Shown here piece by piece: positions 11,145-26,100 of a DNA stretch of 64,000 bases. Under the pieces are notes generated by a model. The model worked only from the letters and a program-made list of their open reading frames with translations. It was not told where the DNA came from and did no database searches. Origin of the DNA: Breviolum minutum Mf 1.05b.01 (Eukaryota; Sar; Dinophyceae; Suessiales; Symbiodiniaceae); assembly GCA_000507305.1 (NCBI GenBank), contig DF239314.1:80239-144238 (forward strand), written 5' to 3'. The position numbers and the translations under genes were made by a program. Position 1 is the stretch's first letter; every line of letters begins with the position of its first letter.

Positions 11145-14100
11145 TCAAAGTTCCATCTTGTTAGAAGATGCCTCAGAGAAGATTTCCAAAATTTTCAACT
11201 TCTCCTCCAATTCCGCCTGACAACGCGCCATTTCAGGTCCAACGAACTCCATGGAGATTTCCCAGCAAGGTGGGCCCCTTAATCACCAGTTGTAAATGGA
11301 GTTACAACCCCTATTAAATTGCCGTTGGGTAGCTGGAGTTATATATTTCATCCCTATAAATGGATATATCACCGTACTTATAACTAGGCTCAGGGACCAC
11401 CTTGAGCCAATGTTGTGCATTTCTTGATTTTGTCCTTGTTCTCACCCTGAGCAGGTGTTCAAAACACATCACTGGCATTCCATTATAATTGGTGAAAGGC
11501 GGGATCCTGATTTCCTGGCTTTCCAACATAATTCCTCTTGGAACTGCCTAGAACTTCCGAAGGGTGGGATGATAACAGGTGCACTGTAGATCTTTTTGTT
11601 AGGGTTCAAACAGCACCCTTTTGGACGATGCTGGTGGGTAAGATTTCATCCCCTTTCATGTTCGATGCTTGGAAAGAGTGAACCAAACAGATTCTCCGAA
11701 ATGGTGGTGAAAAGTGATGAATCCCATGGTAGAGTCCATAAAAAATCACATAAAAAAAAAACAAATCCAATATTCCAAGATGATTGATCCCATAAAAATC
11801 AACCAACTATTCGATTTTCCAGTCAATATAGGTGAATATGGATGAATATTATTGGTAAATGTACCTCTGTTGAAAGAAAAAAACAGCATTTCACCACCTA
11901 CAAAGGCCGCACAAAAACCCTAAAGGGCCTTCTTCTCCACCGCCACGGAGACGCCCGAAATCTTCCTCACGCGTTCCAGCTCTGCTGCCACGTAGCCCTG
12001 AAGTTGGGGGCCGTCACTTTTAGGGGAGGAATCTTAAGCCAACCTTTCATGCAAAATCTACTTAGATGTCCCGTTGGAAGTTAGGATCAATGGGTTATAA
12101 GCTACTTATAAATGTGGTATAAAATGGCAGTATAAGCCACTTACTAACCTTTTACTATAACTTCCTGGGACATTCAAGTAAGGGTACCCCCGGCCTTGTT
12201 AAGGGATTTATTTTTCCGGGATCATGGTGGTTGATGTCACTTTAAGGGAACGATTTTTACAAGATGGACCGCTACTGGGATGTCCATGGTACTTGGTAAA
12301 TGGATTACAACCACCATAGAAGTAGGTTGTAAGTCCCGTGAATAGGTTATAAACCAACTTACTAACTACTTACTAACTTCCATGGACACCCCAGTACTTG
12401 GAGGATCATCCCAGTTAGCAGGTTGTTCGATGGCCTTTTCATGGCTTACAAATGGGAGTGGTCCTAACCACTTACAAGACCTGGGATGATCCTTCAAGTA
12501 AGGGTACCCTGCAAAGATATAAGGCCTTGTTAAGGGATTTTCCTCCGGGATCATGGTGGTTAACAAACCTTGATAAGGCCTTACTTGGATGTCCTGTTGG
12601 AAGTTAGGATCAAAGGTTAGGATCAGTGGGTTATAACCCCAACATACCCGTACCCAATTTATAAGTAGGTGAAACAACCCATTTACAAACCATTGATCCT
12701 AACTTCCAACGGGACATCCAAGTAGTTCCAATTTCTTGCCAAAAATCGCACCTGGCCCTTCTCTTGAATCTTCTGCATGATCTTCACATACATGGCAGCC
12801 TCAGAACTTGCGGCGTTCAAAGACCGATTTGGGCGAATCCCTAATGAAAAACACAACCCTATAGAAATGGAAGGGGTGATTCCAAGAATGTACAAGATGG
12901 GCCCCGAACCTTGTTTTAGGTAGGGGCCCATAACTCCATCTAAAGGGGTTGAAATAACCCCAGTTGCCCAATTATGTTCGGCCATGTATAACTGGTAGGG
13001 GGCCCGCCTTGTAGGTTCTTTTTTGTTGTCACCCCATTCCAAAAGTTCCAAAAGCGCCAAAATTGAGAAAATTGGGAACCATCATTTCCTGAAAGTGAAA
13101 GTTTTGAAGATAAAAACATCTGAATGAAAGCCATCCACCGGATCTAAGGATGTTCACCAATTTCACCCTTCAAAACAATGAAAAAAAATATATGCACCGC
13201 TTGGCTCAGTTGTGATCTCTGAGATCAAAATGGTTTCAAACAGAAAGCTTTTGCAAAGAAATAAATTTTGATGTACACTCCCGAAGTTTGAGTTGAACAG
13301 CACGTTTACCCCTGAAAAATGATGGTTGGAAGACTACTTGTGGGTTTCGGTCACTTTTCGGGGGCGAAGCCCCTCTACCTCCATCAGCACTTTTTGAAGA
13401 TTCTGATGATAGTGAAGGCCCACCCAAGGCCAAGTATTGCATGCACCTCTTGATGTACTGTGTATATTCCAACTCGTCCAATCTGCCGAAATCCTCATAC
13501 TTCTTGGAAGGAGTCATCACATCAACCAAGGAAAATGCCCGTGTATCAGCCTTCAACAACGCCTTCATTTCATCTTTGATGTTGCCGAAAGGTAGTGGTT
13601 CTGCTGTCATACTTGGCGGTGACATCGCTTCACATCACCATCGCCAAGGTAGCCGGGGACCGGATCTGGATGATGTTTCAGGAAGTTAGGATCAATGGTT
13701 GGTAAATGGGTTATTTCACCTACCTATACACGGCACATTGGGGTTAAAAAACCCACTGATACTAATCATTGATCCTAACTTCCTGGACATCCAAGTAGAA
13801 CCCCGGATCCCGGTTCCGACATCCAGGCGAATACCTCCTGAGTTGTTGATGTTTTTAATAGTTATATGTTTTGGGGATCCAAAGTCTTACCTGCTGAATT
13901 GACCCAAGAAAAAAGTTCAGACTTGTTTCTACCTCTTCCTTTTTAGTAGGGATTTCCATCCCCCCAAACAGTTGGAAAAGTTCAACCATTCAGTCGGTAA
14001 GGATGACATCTTCTCAGATGAAATCAACCCCGGAGGAAACGACTTCGCTAGGCAGCATTTCCAGCACCTATAGTGCTTAGATATAGAAACAAAAATTAAT

Positions 14101-17100
14101 CATTTGCACGGATTGGTTACAGGGCACTCCCATTTAATGGCCGAAAAAAAAAATCTCTAGCACAGAGAGCATAGCAAAGTATGGCAAGCACCACCAGCTG
14201 TTTCATGACTTGTTTTGGATCGATCTCATCGGCCCCCCGACTTTTTTGTCGGCATTCTCTTCGGCAAACTTTTTGGCTTCTGCCACAAGTCCTGCATCTT
14301 TAGGATCCTGCCACAAGTCAAAACTTGTTTCGGCACACATGAAAAAAAACAAGGTCACTTTTGTGGGATCCCCTCAAAACTACTTGGCAAGTCCCGGGTG
14401 TCCGGAAGTTAGGATTCTGCAGATTCGGATCAGTGGGTGGATTTCACCCCAAATCGTGATAGTCCCGGCGCCATCTTTGCTTTTGAATCAAGTTGTGGGT
14501 TGGAACATGGTACATTTATATATCATTTCAATCCTAGAGGAGTGACAAGAGCCTTGGCTGACATTCCAGTGAATCCTAGTAGGTAGTGTAAGTCCCACAA
14601 TCTCAGGAGAGCCACGAAAAAAAAAACGGTCCCTTACTTTCCATGAAAAGCTGGGTTGTTTAATAGGGATTAACTTATATATAGTGGTTTATTATTGTAA
14701 TCCCCACATAGCTGGGAAATTGTACTCCCCTATATACTGCAGAGTCACAGTTTTGGATCACTGCTCCAAGTGGACGTTACTCACCTTCAGTATGGGGTGC
14801 CCATCCCTTCGTTCGAAGCGACATGCATTCATCAACCCAGTTGGATACGTGGTAGGGTAACGTTTGGGAGAAACCCATGGTATTACCGACAGGTTTTAAG
14901 GGGCCCACTATTGTAGACCTAAATACAGTAGATTTGCGTGTTGGGCGGCTGGAAGTCACAAAGAAAGAGTTATTTTGAGTATCTATAAAGAAATTTCCCA
15001 ATAGTACATATATGCCTTTCAAATGTGATGAACATCATGGCAAAAATTCCGCTCAAAAGAAAAGCAATCAAGAACTGCTAAGCAAGTGTGACTTTGTAGT
15101 TTCAATTTTCTGCCATGGCAGCTTAATTTAACACCAAACTTCCCTACAACCAGCACCACACCATTCTGGGCAAATTGCAAATATTCCTAACCCTGAGTTA
15201 ATGACATTTCTGGTGATGTTCCCTCACAATCACCACCATTTGGGGGAATTCCCAACCGGCGGGAACTGGTCATTATAATTTGCCCAAATTTACTATAGGG
15301 TGTCCATGGAAGTTAGTAACTGTAGTTAGTACGTTGGTTTATTTCACCTACGGGACGTAGACGTAAACAACCTACTTACACAGGAGCTAGCAGTTAGGAC
15401 ATCCATTTACCCTTCGTACCAGCAGGACATCCACGGGAATCAATCCTGCATGAACTTCTGTGCCAAGATATCCAATTCTTCGATGGTTCCCAGAGATGGT
15501 ATGGCAATCTGATGCCTTCAAAAAGCTCGGTTGTTGGCGATGGCTATGCCCGAAACTAATATGGCAGATATTCCTTAAAAAATGGTTTGTTGAAAGACAG
15601 ACCTTTCCTTTTGGGAAGGACTATTTTCAAGTGCGAACTGTTGGTTCTGGGGAGTGTATCTGATTATCTTAGGTCGAGGTTGGTTTAAGATGGATTGTTG
15701 ATGGGAAACCGTTTGATTACCAAGCATTGTAAAGCATTCATATGACCTTTAAAAGAGACACGAGCGCTAGAAAAAACAAGTTGAGTACCTTGGAGATTTT
15801 GCCTTTTGTTTCTCAGTTCGAAATGGGGTTACTTCGCACTTAAGCTGAAAATTGACGCACCCCATCCCTAGACATCCAAAATACCCCAGTCATACCTGGT
15901 GAGTAAATATTTGGAGCCCTTTCAAGCCTTCTCAGGAAACGCTTGGGGGTTCAAACACCTAATCACCAAATATGAAGAGATGTCTAGGGCATGAAACCGT
16001 TGATATTCCCCAAATGGTGGTTTAATGGATATCTACCATGGAAAAAAGTCAACAATCACCTTAAACAAACAAAAGAAACAGGTAGTGGCATCCTCTGTTT
16101 ACTCGCAGGTAAACCCGCATAGCAATGGGAATCTCTCATACTTAAAGGACCAACTTCATTTCTAGATTTACTAGATTCAGACTACGGTAGGAGTGAGAAA
16201 TCATCATTTTGAGACCGGTGACACAACCGAACACCTGGTTGATGAGCAAAATCTTTTGGGCCAATTTTTGTGTTAAATTCAAACCCTGTAAGTCAAAAAC
16301 CCATTAATAGAATCGTTCCCCGGAAGTGTTGATTATGAAACAATACTTTAAAATGTTTTGTTGGGTTCAAAGCAATTTATTTCATGGCCGAATTTGACCC
16401 GTTTTGTTTTGGGCCAAAAATGGGTCAGATGAAAACGTGTTTTTTTCGGGCGGTGCCAGTGATGATTCCGTTGTAACTTTGCCCCCGCAATCCTAAACAG
16501 GTTGGTTAACAGCAGGATGTCCTGCTGGATTATTTTGGTAAATGGGTAGAAAAAGTACGATGAAACAACTCATATTCTTCCATCCAAAATCATGGAAGTA
16601 GAAAATTATATAAAACTACACCCCAGAAAACAAACAAATGACCCCATGGAAGAAACAACCATCTGAAGATGTATGGTGTATCTCCTATTTAAAAGGGTGC
16701 TGTTCCATTGCCATGTTAATTTTCGGGTGTATCCTAATTCAAAGGAAACTCAGGAGGGATCAATTTTCCACTGAACCATGATTGTGGGAGGAAGAGTAAC
16801 CCAACTTTCTAGCTACTCCCGATGTTTAGATACCCTCGTAGAATCTTAGCAATTTGTACCTCGTATTTCGTATCAGCGTGGGTTTTCAGTAGAAAACATG
16901 ATCTTCTTCCACAAAACAAACAATTTTTGGGTCACCTGACATTCATTAGAAGATAATCTAGCTAGAAACAATTCAGCGGATGGATTGGTGCTTCATCTTT
17001 TGGTGGTTCACAACTTCTAGGAATCCATTATATAGTCATGAAAAGGGTTATTGCTTGGAGATATGCCTAGAATAGTACGACACCAACATATTAACCATCA

Positions 17101-20100
17101 ACCAACCAGAAGCTGCTATCAATGGGAGGGGTTGGGCAATCCCTCCCAATGCCAGGGCCTTCTTTAAGGCCTATTCACCACCATGAATCCCTTAATAAGG
17201 CCTTATTTCTTGGGGGAGGGGGTGGGAAAGGGTGCATTTGGGAGGGGTGGGGCCGTTCAGATTCTCATGATGTAGTAGTAGTTGTAATAATGCCTCTTGG
17301 GTGATTATCTACAGCCTCCACCTGCCAGCTACCACCAGAATCTTCCGAAAATCCACCGGAAGCACCTCCTTAGCCATCTGACTAGAAGATCCTCAGCTGA
17401 TGGAGGGTGCTTTTTCCAAAAAAAATGTTGCACTGCAAATGTCTGATGAATCCCAGTGCCACAAAGTGTTGGTGAAGAATTTGCCACACTCAAACTTTCA
17501 CATGTAAAAAATAACAAATGAATCCTTATCAAAAGAGGTTTCATTGATATTCAACAATATCAGGTGCAGTTGTGGTAAACAACCAGGACCATCACCAATA
17601 AAGTGCTGAGGAGCTTATAACAGTTGCAATAAACTTGAATGAGTGTCCATCTAGAAACGTGCATCATGTATAATCCCCTAAAAGCTCAACTTCAAACATT
17701 GGGTTGCTTAGCTATAATGTGCTGATCGAAACGTGTCCCTTCCAAGCACCGCACCAACTACAAGATGGGCCCCTACGATCCTTATAAATTGGAGTGACTA
17801 AGACTATAACCCCTATAAATGGCCTTATAAACATGCAACTTGGGTTCTTTGTTCACCTCCCCAAAAATGGAGTTTTCCAATAAGCCTCCATTTTTCCTAT
17901 GCTTCGGTGCCCACTTTGTAGCGGACAGTTTGCTCCAAGTGTCTGCCTTCACAGCTCCTGTATACCGTTGACCACTTGGATTGGCCTGACTTTGGATGAA
18001 GGTGGTTGGAAGAGGGAACGCCCTGCTTTGGATGAAATCGCCAGGATTCTGTAGAATGACTTCAACCTATTTGTTGGGGTGGATTCTAATTGCACCTCCT
18101 GTTCGGGATAAATCTATCATTCGATTTCAGTGGTTCAAGGCTTTAAGAAAGAGTGAATGGATACCTTTGGCTGACAGTGATGATGAAGTGATACTGTTTT
18201 TGTTTTGGCTCTGGCACATTCCTCTGGCCCATACTAGGCCTAAGCCTATGACAATGCCAGGATTCCTGCCCCTGTGTGGCGCCGCAGGTGCCTGGTATAC
18301 AGCGTTGAATGCCGGTACACCAGCTTGCCAACAGAGAGTCCTCCTGAAACGAAACTCAGAGTTCAGGTGCACCTCAATTTCAAGAGCAATCGCTTCAATT
18401 CGGTCAAGATCTTCTGTTGTGAAGAAATGTGGATCCGGTGTTGGTGTGCTGTAAGTGGCCTGGCGATGAATAAAGACACGTTTACCCTTTGTGCCGATAT
18501 CATTGGTCAAATAATTTTCACGGAGTTACTTGAGCAGCTTCATGCTCGCCCTGGAGCTCTAAATGGTGGCAGGTCGGCTCAGGTAGACGAGGATTTTCCA
18601 CCAAAGGCAAGACAGAAGTTCTCCTGCGTTCGTAAGGCTTCCATCCACTCCTCCAAAAAAGGAAGATTTGTGGATGGATGTGAAGCCACTTCAGAGCAAC
18701 CTTGACATGTTGACTAGAAGTTTTGGAAGGTTTTCTATGTGAAGAATTTCTGGTATCTCAGGGTGTCAAGTTGCCACCTGTTTTGAGGTCCTTTTTCGAG
18801 GTGTTTCCATAGGAGGTCGTATGAGGTGAACCAGATGGCCATCCATTAATGTTGAATTGTTTTACAATTGGATGGTGGTTTCCAAATCTGTACTTATAGA
18901 TCTTATAGGAAATGATTGGATATCACCATTTCGATCCATTCTGCTTGAAAATCGCTGTCTCTGGGTTCTAGGCCCTGCCGGCCTTGAATTGAAGGTGAGA
19001 AGTCATAGCAGGCCATTTACGTTGCAATGAAAAATACCCGGGGTCCCTTACGGATTCCATTAAATCCTGGTATTTGGCACCCAGGGATCCTTACAATGGT
19101 TTCTTATAATCCCTGTAAAACTGGGCTGCATATATATAATTAAACAACCAGGTCATTCGCATCAAAAACTATTGTTTTTTAGGCAAGCAGCGGCCACACA
19201 CTTTCGATAATGAGTGTTAGTCACTTCAAACTCCAAAGTAGAAGGCATGATCCAAATGAACCAACGGGTATATGATAGAATTTCACTGGTGGGTTTTGAA
19301 CGCTTCGCATTTATCTCGCTATAAACATATGGGCTCAAACATGGCGTTACGCGTAAAGAAATCTACCGATACACTCCCTAGAACTAACAGTTCGCCCCTC
19401 GGGCCCCACAAGGACATTTCATCTCCCAACCATTAATGTTCAGGGGCGAACATGTTAGTTTCACGGAAGGTATATTTATTCCATACATGAGTTTGGCACA
19501 GTTGGTCCCTCTTGCCTATATGACCTTTAAAGACTTTCATCTGCACTGTTCGGGGTGAACATGAAAAATATTGAAACCACCATCTACTTGGAGGATCATC
19601 CCAGGACTTGTAAGTGGTTGATAAGCATGGTTAAGAAGTCCCCTTTCAATAAGGTTGTTCCCATTCCGAATGGCTTAAGCGGCTTATAAATTGGGGTGAT
19701 CCTAACCACTTACTAACTGGGATGATCCTCCAAGTACGTAGTAATAATGATATAATTTGGGCCATGCCTAAACACTGGTTTACAGTGGGAAAATAAAGGT
19801 TAATAAAGGTGTCCCTTAGCAAAATAGTGAGCAGTATTTTCCCACCATTACAGGTTTATCCCTTCGCATTATTAGACGGCACCTCGTTGATCAGGAAATA
19901 CGTTGGGAAGTCCTCTTTGGTCAACTTGAACCTTGAGCGAAAAAATCTGACCGGGTGCCTACTCAGGATGCCGGTGGCAAATGAAGGAATCAGTTCTCAA
20001 AACATAATAATCCTGGCGACCGGCATACTGGGCGGGGTGGTGTATCCAATGTTAACATTGTCGGCCCAAATGAACAAGGAAACATCTTCACTAGCAAGTC

Positions 20101-23100
20101 CAGGTGGTATAGCCTGAGGGGTCATACAAGGTAGGCCCCTACTAGTTGTAAATGAGGTTATAATCCCTTACAAGTAGGGTGAAATACCCTTTGTTACCCA
20201 ATTATTTTCGGCCATTTATAGGGGCCCCATAAATCCATTTATAAGTGGATCCGGGGCCCCACCCTTGTAACACCTACCATTGGTCCCAACGAGCTTTTCA
20301 GAATTTATGACCACCCGTCTTTTTGATTCAAGGATCTGTTGAACTAATATGGACAGGGTTGAACAGTAGGGTTGAACAACAAGTAGCATGGGAACCTTAA
20401 CCCCGAAAGCTAGTTGGATTAGGTAAGCAAAGGGTTCGTAACCGCACGATTGAATAAGGCCTTTGTTGTTCACACTGGTTTCTGGTTTTCTGGTGCCAGT
20501 TGAAAAAAAATGGTCAAATTAGGTCCTCAAATCAGGGATCATTATACAACAAACCCAAACCATGCACAATTATTGAAAGGCAAATTGTTGCTGTTGCGTG
20601 GTCTCTCCAATACTGCATATTGCTAATGATTAGGCACCTCACTCCAGGAAATGTGGGTCAACAAAAAACATTTGACACCACCACTTGGAGAAGCAATTCT
20701 TCCACGGAACTGATCTCGAAGGTCATCGTTCTCCTTGTCCCCGAACTCTTGGACCGGAACCTACAACACTCAAACATTCATGAATGGCGCAGTGGGCGGC
20801 AATAGCTGGTGAACAACATCAAAAACCCAATGTTCCAAATGGATGAACCACTGGATATCGTGAACCCTGAAACAAAAGTCTGAATTTTATTTTCCCTAGT
20901 AAATATGCAATCCCAAGAAGTTTAAGCCGTTTAGCCAGTGGCCAAGTAAGTGAAAGTATGTTTTGGAAAGGTGCGTTCCCACAAAGAATGTCGTAGATAG
21001 CAAGGTTTTTGAAAGAATCTGCAACATACAGTATGTTACATCGGAGGATCTATCATTAGATTTTGGACGGTCCACCAATCAACATATTCAAAAAACAATC
21101 AAGGCCCAAAAAATCAAAATATCTAATCCTGCTGCCACAGTTGTGCAAACCTTATTTGGGACATGAATAGGTGACCGGACCCCATTTTCCTCAAAGCAGA
21201 TTTCCTCCGTCGTTCTTGGCCAGTTGGTTTTTCAATAGCATTGTCAAGATGTAGTGCTTTCAACCCAACTCAACTATATAGATGAATCAACTGGGACATA
21301 CTGGGACATCTTCACCCCAAAAACTTCTAAGCAGAGAAAGTTGCGAGCTTGGGTTGCGAAAAAAAACGAAAAAGCCACGTGGCACCCACCTCTGCCATCA
21401 TGAAGTGTGCCACTTGATGCGCCTGAATGCTTCGAATCGATGCTGGGGCGAAGTCACACAGCTTTTGCAGCGCTGAAAAAAAAAACTTGGAGGATGAACC
21501 CCACCAATCGCATCACAAGGAGCTTCAGCACAAGGAGCTGGGACTGAAAAACATGCAGCTTAATGGTGGGCTATTAGTACTTGTCTACGTGCTGGTCTAC
21601 TATCACCATTCTACCAGTACACATCATTCTTGATGCAACAACCCAAAGCGTGAAGGTTGAAGGATTATGTGTTTGATCTGGCGAGGTGGCGACGGACTTC
21701 TCAGCGATTGTAAATGGATTATTACCTCTATATAAGTAGGTTGTGAGCGCAGTAAATAGGCAAACTAACCACTGCTGCTCGTTATAGATGGAGTAAAAAC
21801 CCCTGTAAGTGGCCTTATACATTGGCAACCGGAGTTATAATCCCTATAAAAAAATGGCTGGGCCCCATTTTGTAGGATAGGCCACCTGCAACTGGAGCAT
21901 TTTGGGGGGGGGGGAGTCCTTTGCTTGATTTTTGGTTCATTGATTCCCTTGCATAATTATGGCGAGTCAACCTACCCCCCAAAACTTACCCCCAGAAATA
22001 GCCGGCCTTATGATCAGGCATTATTAACCACCCATCTTGTACATGCATAACTTGAAACTACTACCCAAGGGGACTGTTGATAGCTCAGAAACTGTGCAAC
22101 AGTTGATAGCACCTAACTGGCGCGCATGTTTTTGTCGATTGTGACAGCCACAAGCTGATCATTTTGTCAAAGCTTATTTCCATCAAAAGTTGAATAGGAC
22201 CCCCCCCTTACAAGCGGACCCCTAAGTTAGTAGAGCTACTAGATACTCAGGGTTGGGGGGTCCGTTCAGTGGGTCCTGCTGGAGATTTCAAAAAAATATT
22301 TACGAATGATTGAAAAAAAAACATTTGAGTCGTAAAACTGTAAACCAAAAAACACATGTGTTGCTGACCAAAACGCACTTTTTATCCTCATGACGGGCAA
22401 GAGTGGAGAGGGTGGAGGAGGGCACCAGCCACCTTTCTGTGTACCCTAAGAATCCCAGAAACCCTGAAAAGTAGCCATTTTGAGGACCCAAAAAAGACCC
22501 AAAGTTGAAACCTTTCCATTGGAGTGTCCGATGGCTGATTCTTAGGGTAACGATAATATCATCAGTTTCTCCCACTATTGATACAAATATATGGAGATAT
22601 ATATATATATACACACTCCGCGTTTTGCACCATCAAGGATGGTAGTGAAGCAATTCGATTTCTGATTCGCGTCAACAGATATATCCATGTAAATTACCCT
22701 CCATAAAACAAACATAATCCCCTGAAAATTGGCGAAATCCCAAGAGAAAACGATCGCATTTGAACCATCCATTTCCGGCGCGAACATGCTGTTAGTTCAG
22801 GGAGGGTAGTCTTTTCTTTAAATGGGGATTTGGTGGTAAGTTTTCAGACCTAAAGGTTGTAAACGTAACCTCTAACCATCGGGAATCAAATGGTCACAAA
22901 TTGAATCACCTGGTATTATATTTTCCTCTAAACCAGGATATTCCTACAATGCACGACAAAGTATGAACAAATCCTTGAGATGTTTTACCTACCACTTCGA
23001 GGATCATCCCTGTGAGTAAGTGGTTAATAATAACCATGCTGAGCGTTTTCGTCCCCTTTCAGGATCGGGTTGTGGGACCCCTTCCAAATGGCCATGAAAA

Positions 23101-26100
23101 TGGCTGAAAATTGATGGGGGTGATCCGAATCCTACTTACAGTTCCCAGGATGATCCTCCAAGCAATGGGGAAGGCAGCATTCAAACGGCTGAAACCAAAA
23201 CCGAGCTTTCATCCTGCTGATGGATTCACAGCTCACCCCGTCACGCAGGGTAAAACGGCTGGTCTCACGTCACGGGACGGAAGGATTCGGATCACAAGCT
23301 TAGGATCAGTGGGTTCTGAAAACCTCAATTGTTAACCCCATTTATAAGTAGGTGAAATAACCTATTGATCCTAACTATTTGATCCTAACTTCCATCGCGG
23401 GACATCCAAGTACCAAACATGCCATTTACCAAACATTTTGTTGGTACGGTTCGGAATCCTCACCTGGCTATAAGCTGTATTGGGATACGGCTTATGTAAG
23501 GGAATCCCAAAATAGCCTTGGGCTCAGTACCTTCATCTTTGGTCCCTGAAACTTTTGGTGAAGATGGATGATTTTGTTGGCCAATTTTCACCTAGGAATC
23601 ACGATTTCGGTGTAACAAATCACTTTTCACACAGTTCTAGGTACCTGAAATTCTTCTCATCCCATTCAAATATGGTATATTTACCTACGCTTGGTTGTTT
23701 CTTAAGGTAAAATATGGTAAGTGTAGGTAGATATACCATACATGGATGCTATGAGATTGGTGATTCCAAGGATCGGAGTTTTTAGGATTGGTGTGGTGGC
23801 TTTGTCCAGTACGCCAAAGATGGGCGAAAAAACCCGAGCTGGGAAAGCTACAAAATGGATACAAATCCATGGGACCCTGGTAAATGGCCTAACATAAATG
23901 GGTTATTAATTGGGTGAAACTATAAGTAGGGTGAACTGACTCCAGTCACCCATTTCTTTTTGGCCATTTATAGGTGTTATAGCTCAATTTATAACGATCG
24001 GCTCGGGGCCCACCTTGTAGAAATGAAGTTATTTTGGCCCCTAGGGGGGGACACCACGCCCAAAATGGTTAACCTCATAGGAGGAACCAAGTGGATCCTT
24101 TTGAAAACTGGAACCAAGTGGAACCACTAAGTGAACGAGATGATCTTTCACGAAAATTCGCGACAAAAAATGCTTCCTGAGAATTTGAAGATGTAAGGCC
24201 GGGGATTTTTGGCAACGATGTTGGCAAAGCATCCTCACAAAAGGATCATGCGAGATATGTGTTTTTTGCATTTTTGGTAGTTTCGGAAATAAGAAATGTC
24301 AGTCATTGAGATTCCGCGCGTGTTTGCACAACAACTTGAACTCATCTTCCTTCTCTCCGTAAGCATATGATTGGTCAAACCTCAGCTTGAACCCTCAACC
24401 CAAAGAAGTGTTCAACCCCCAACTTCTTGCAATGGGAAATCGCCAATTCTCATGAATCACATACCAAACAAACGAAAAGAAACCATAAACAAAAGCAGAA
24501 ATCGCAAAACAAACATCTTCTACACCCGGGAAAACGAAGGTTTCGAACTCAAAAAAAAGGGTGGCAGGCAACGAGAATCAATGACTTTCCGGCTTTTCAT
24601 TTTGGGTTGACATTTTGCAGGGATTCCCCGGTGTTGTACAACCTGATGGGACCTGGAATTTTTCCATGTGCCCCACATGGGGAAGAAGGTCAATGAACTC
24701 TGTCAATGGAGGTGATCCTGGAAGAATGCTTCGTAAATACAGCTACCCTCTGGTAAACTAACATAGCTGGTTGGAAAACCACCATTTTGAATATAGGAGA
24801 TACATCTTCATGCATGGTGGATTTCCCATCGCTATGTTAGTTTAACATGCTTCACCTGGAAAATGGCACCCTGGAAGATTTCGAACTTGGAACCCCATCA
24901 TCTTTAGGTGAACCAGCCGTTCAACTTGGAGAGGGTGTTTTCCAGTTGAGGGAAAGGTAGCTGAAATCCCCATGATTTACGACCGGTTTTTCCATACATC
25001 TCAGGTGCAGGATTTTGGTTGAAATCAACTGCTGAAAATGATCTTGGATTTGCGACTGTTCTTTTTCGATGCAAAAGGAAAAGAGTGAAGCAACAAATCT
25101 GACCTCCCAAATTAGGTGGGATGCTAAGATGGTGATGATTTTTTGAATGGAAAGTTCCATCCGCATCAAGAATCACCCACAGAACACATCCACGGAGGTG
25201 TTTGAGGTTTTTTGCGAAGGGCTTCGGGTTTCAAAAAAGACCTTTCAAGGTATTGTTTTGCGTAGGAAAAAAAGTGGCAGATAAACATTGGGGAAACATG
25301 GAAATGATTGGACATGTACATCACGCATTTCTACTGAAAATTCTGGTGTTTCCCCAGACTGCCAAAATCCTCCAAATACCTGCTGAGTAGGTGTTTGGAA
25401 CCCTCACAAGCCTTCTCATTAGATGTTTGGGGTTCAAACACCTACTCACCAGGTATTTGGCTGCCTCGGGTTTCTTACTCTTGCAGGAACTGCTGTGTTT
25501 TGTTCAAATATTATTCACTTGTTGCGAGACCCAGAAGCCAACCAAAAATCGGCCAACAACAAAAGACTGAGTTTTTGCTCAACTTCTCCAAGATGTGCTT
25601 TGATCGAATACCTGCGGGGAATTTTTACTCCTTAGCTCCTTAGATTTTTAGCTACACTCCTGAAGTTTAACATAGCCCCTGACAAAAGTCATCTCCCAAC
25701 CATCATTTTCAGGGCAAACTGTTAAACTTTGGGGGTGTACTTGGAGGATCATCTGCATGTCGACTTTGCTGGCGTCCTTGCAGCGCGAATTGCTGGAGAT
25801 GAAATCCAAAACAACGTTCCCTGGGAAGTATGCATTCTTTCGGTGAAGTCTGCGTCGCTGCCGGCACCAAATACATGTCCCTTCGTGCTGGCGGCAGGAA
25901 AGAGATGCATGTGGGAACCGACCAAGAACTCTCGCAAGGAGTTCGTGGCAAAGCACGGTGTGCAACCTGGTTGAAAAAGGGCGTTTTGCCAGAGCCTGAC
26001 CGTGCTGCAATGCAAGAGAATATGTGGGGACGCGTTTGATGTTCCGGTTTCCTTTTGTTGAGCACTGCATGCAATCGTGGATGCAAGAGCCAGAATCCGA

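Noticed and set aside
12058-12725. Regularly spaced palindromes as a CRISPR-like array
   Set aside because: Copies differ in length and sequence, are dispersed over the window, have no uniform spacers, and the genome is eukaryotic with introns.
22617-22661. Candidate ERp29-like exon reading KSNCFTTILDGAKRG
   Set aside because: Reading phases fit, as they do for 22117-22153, but the acceptors lack the following G seen at nearly all other exons and the peptide adds residues that do not match the family. Left out of the model.
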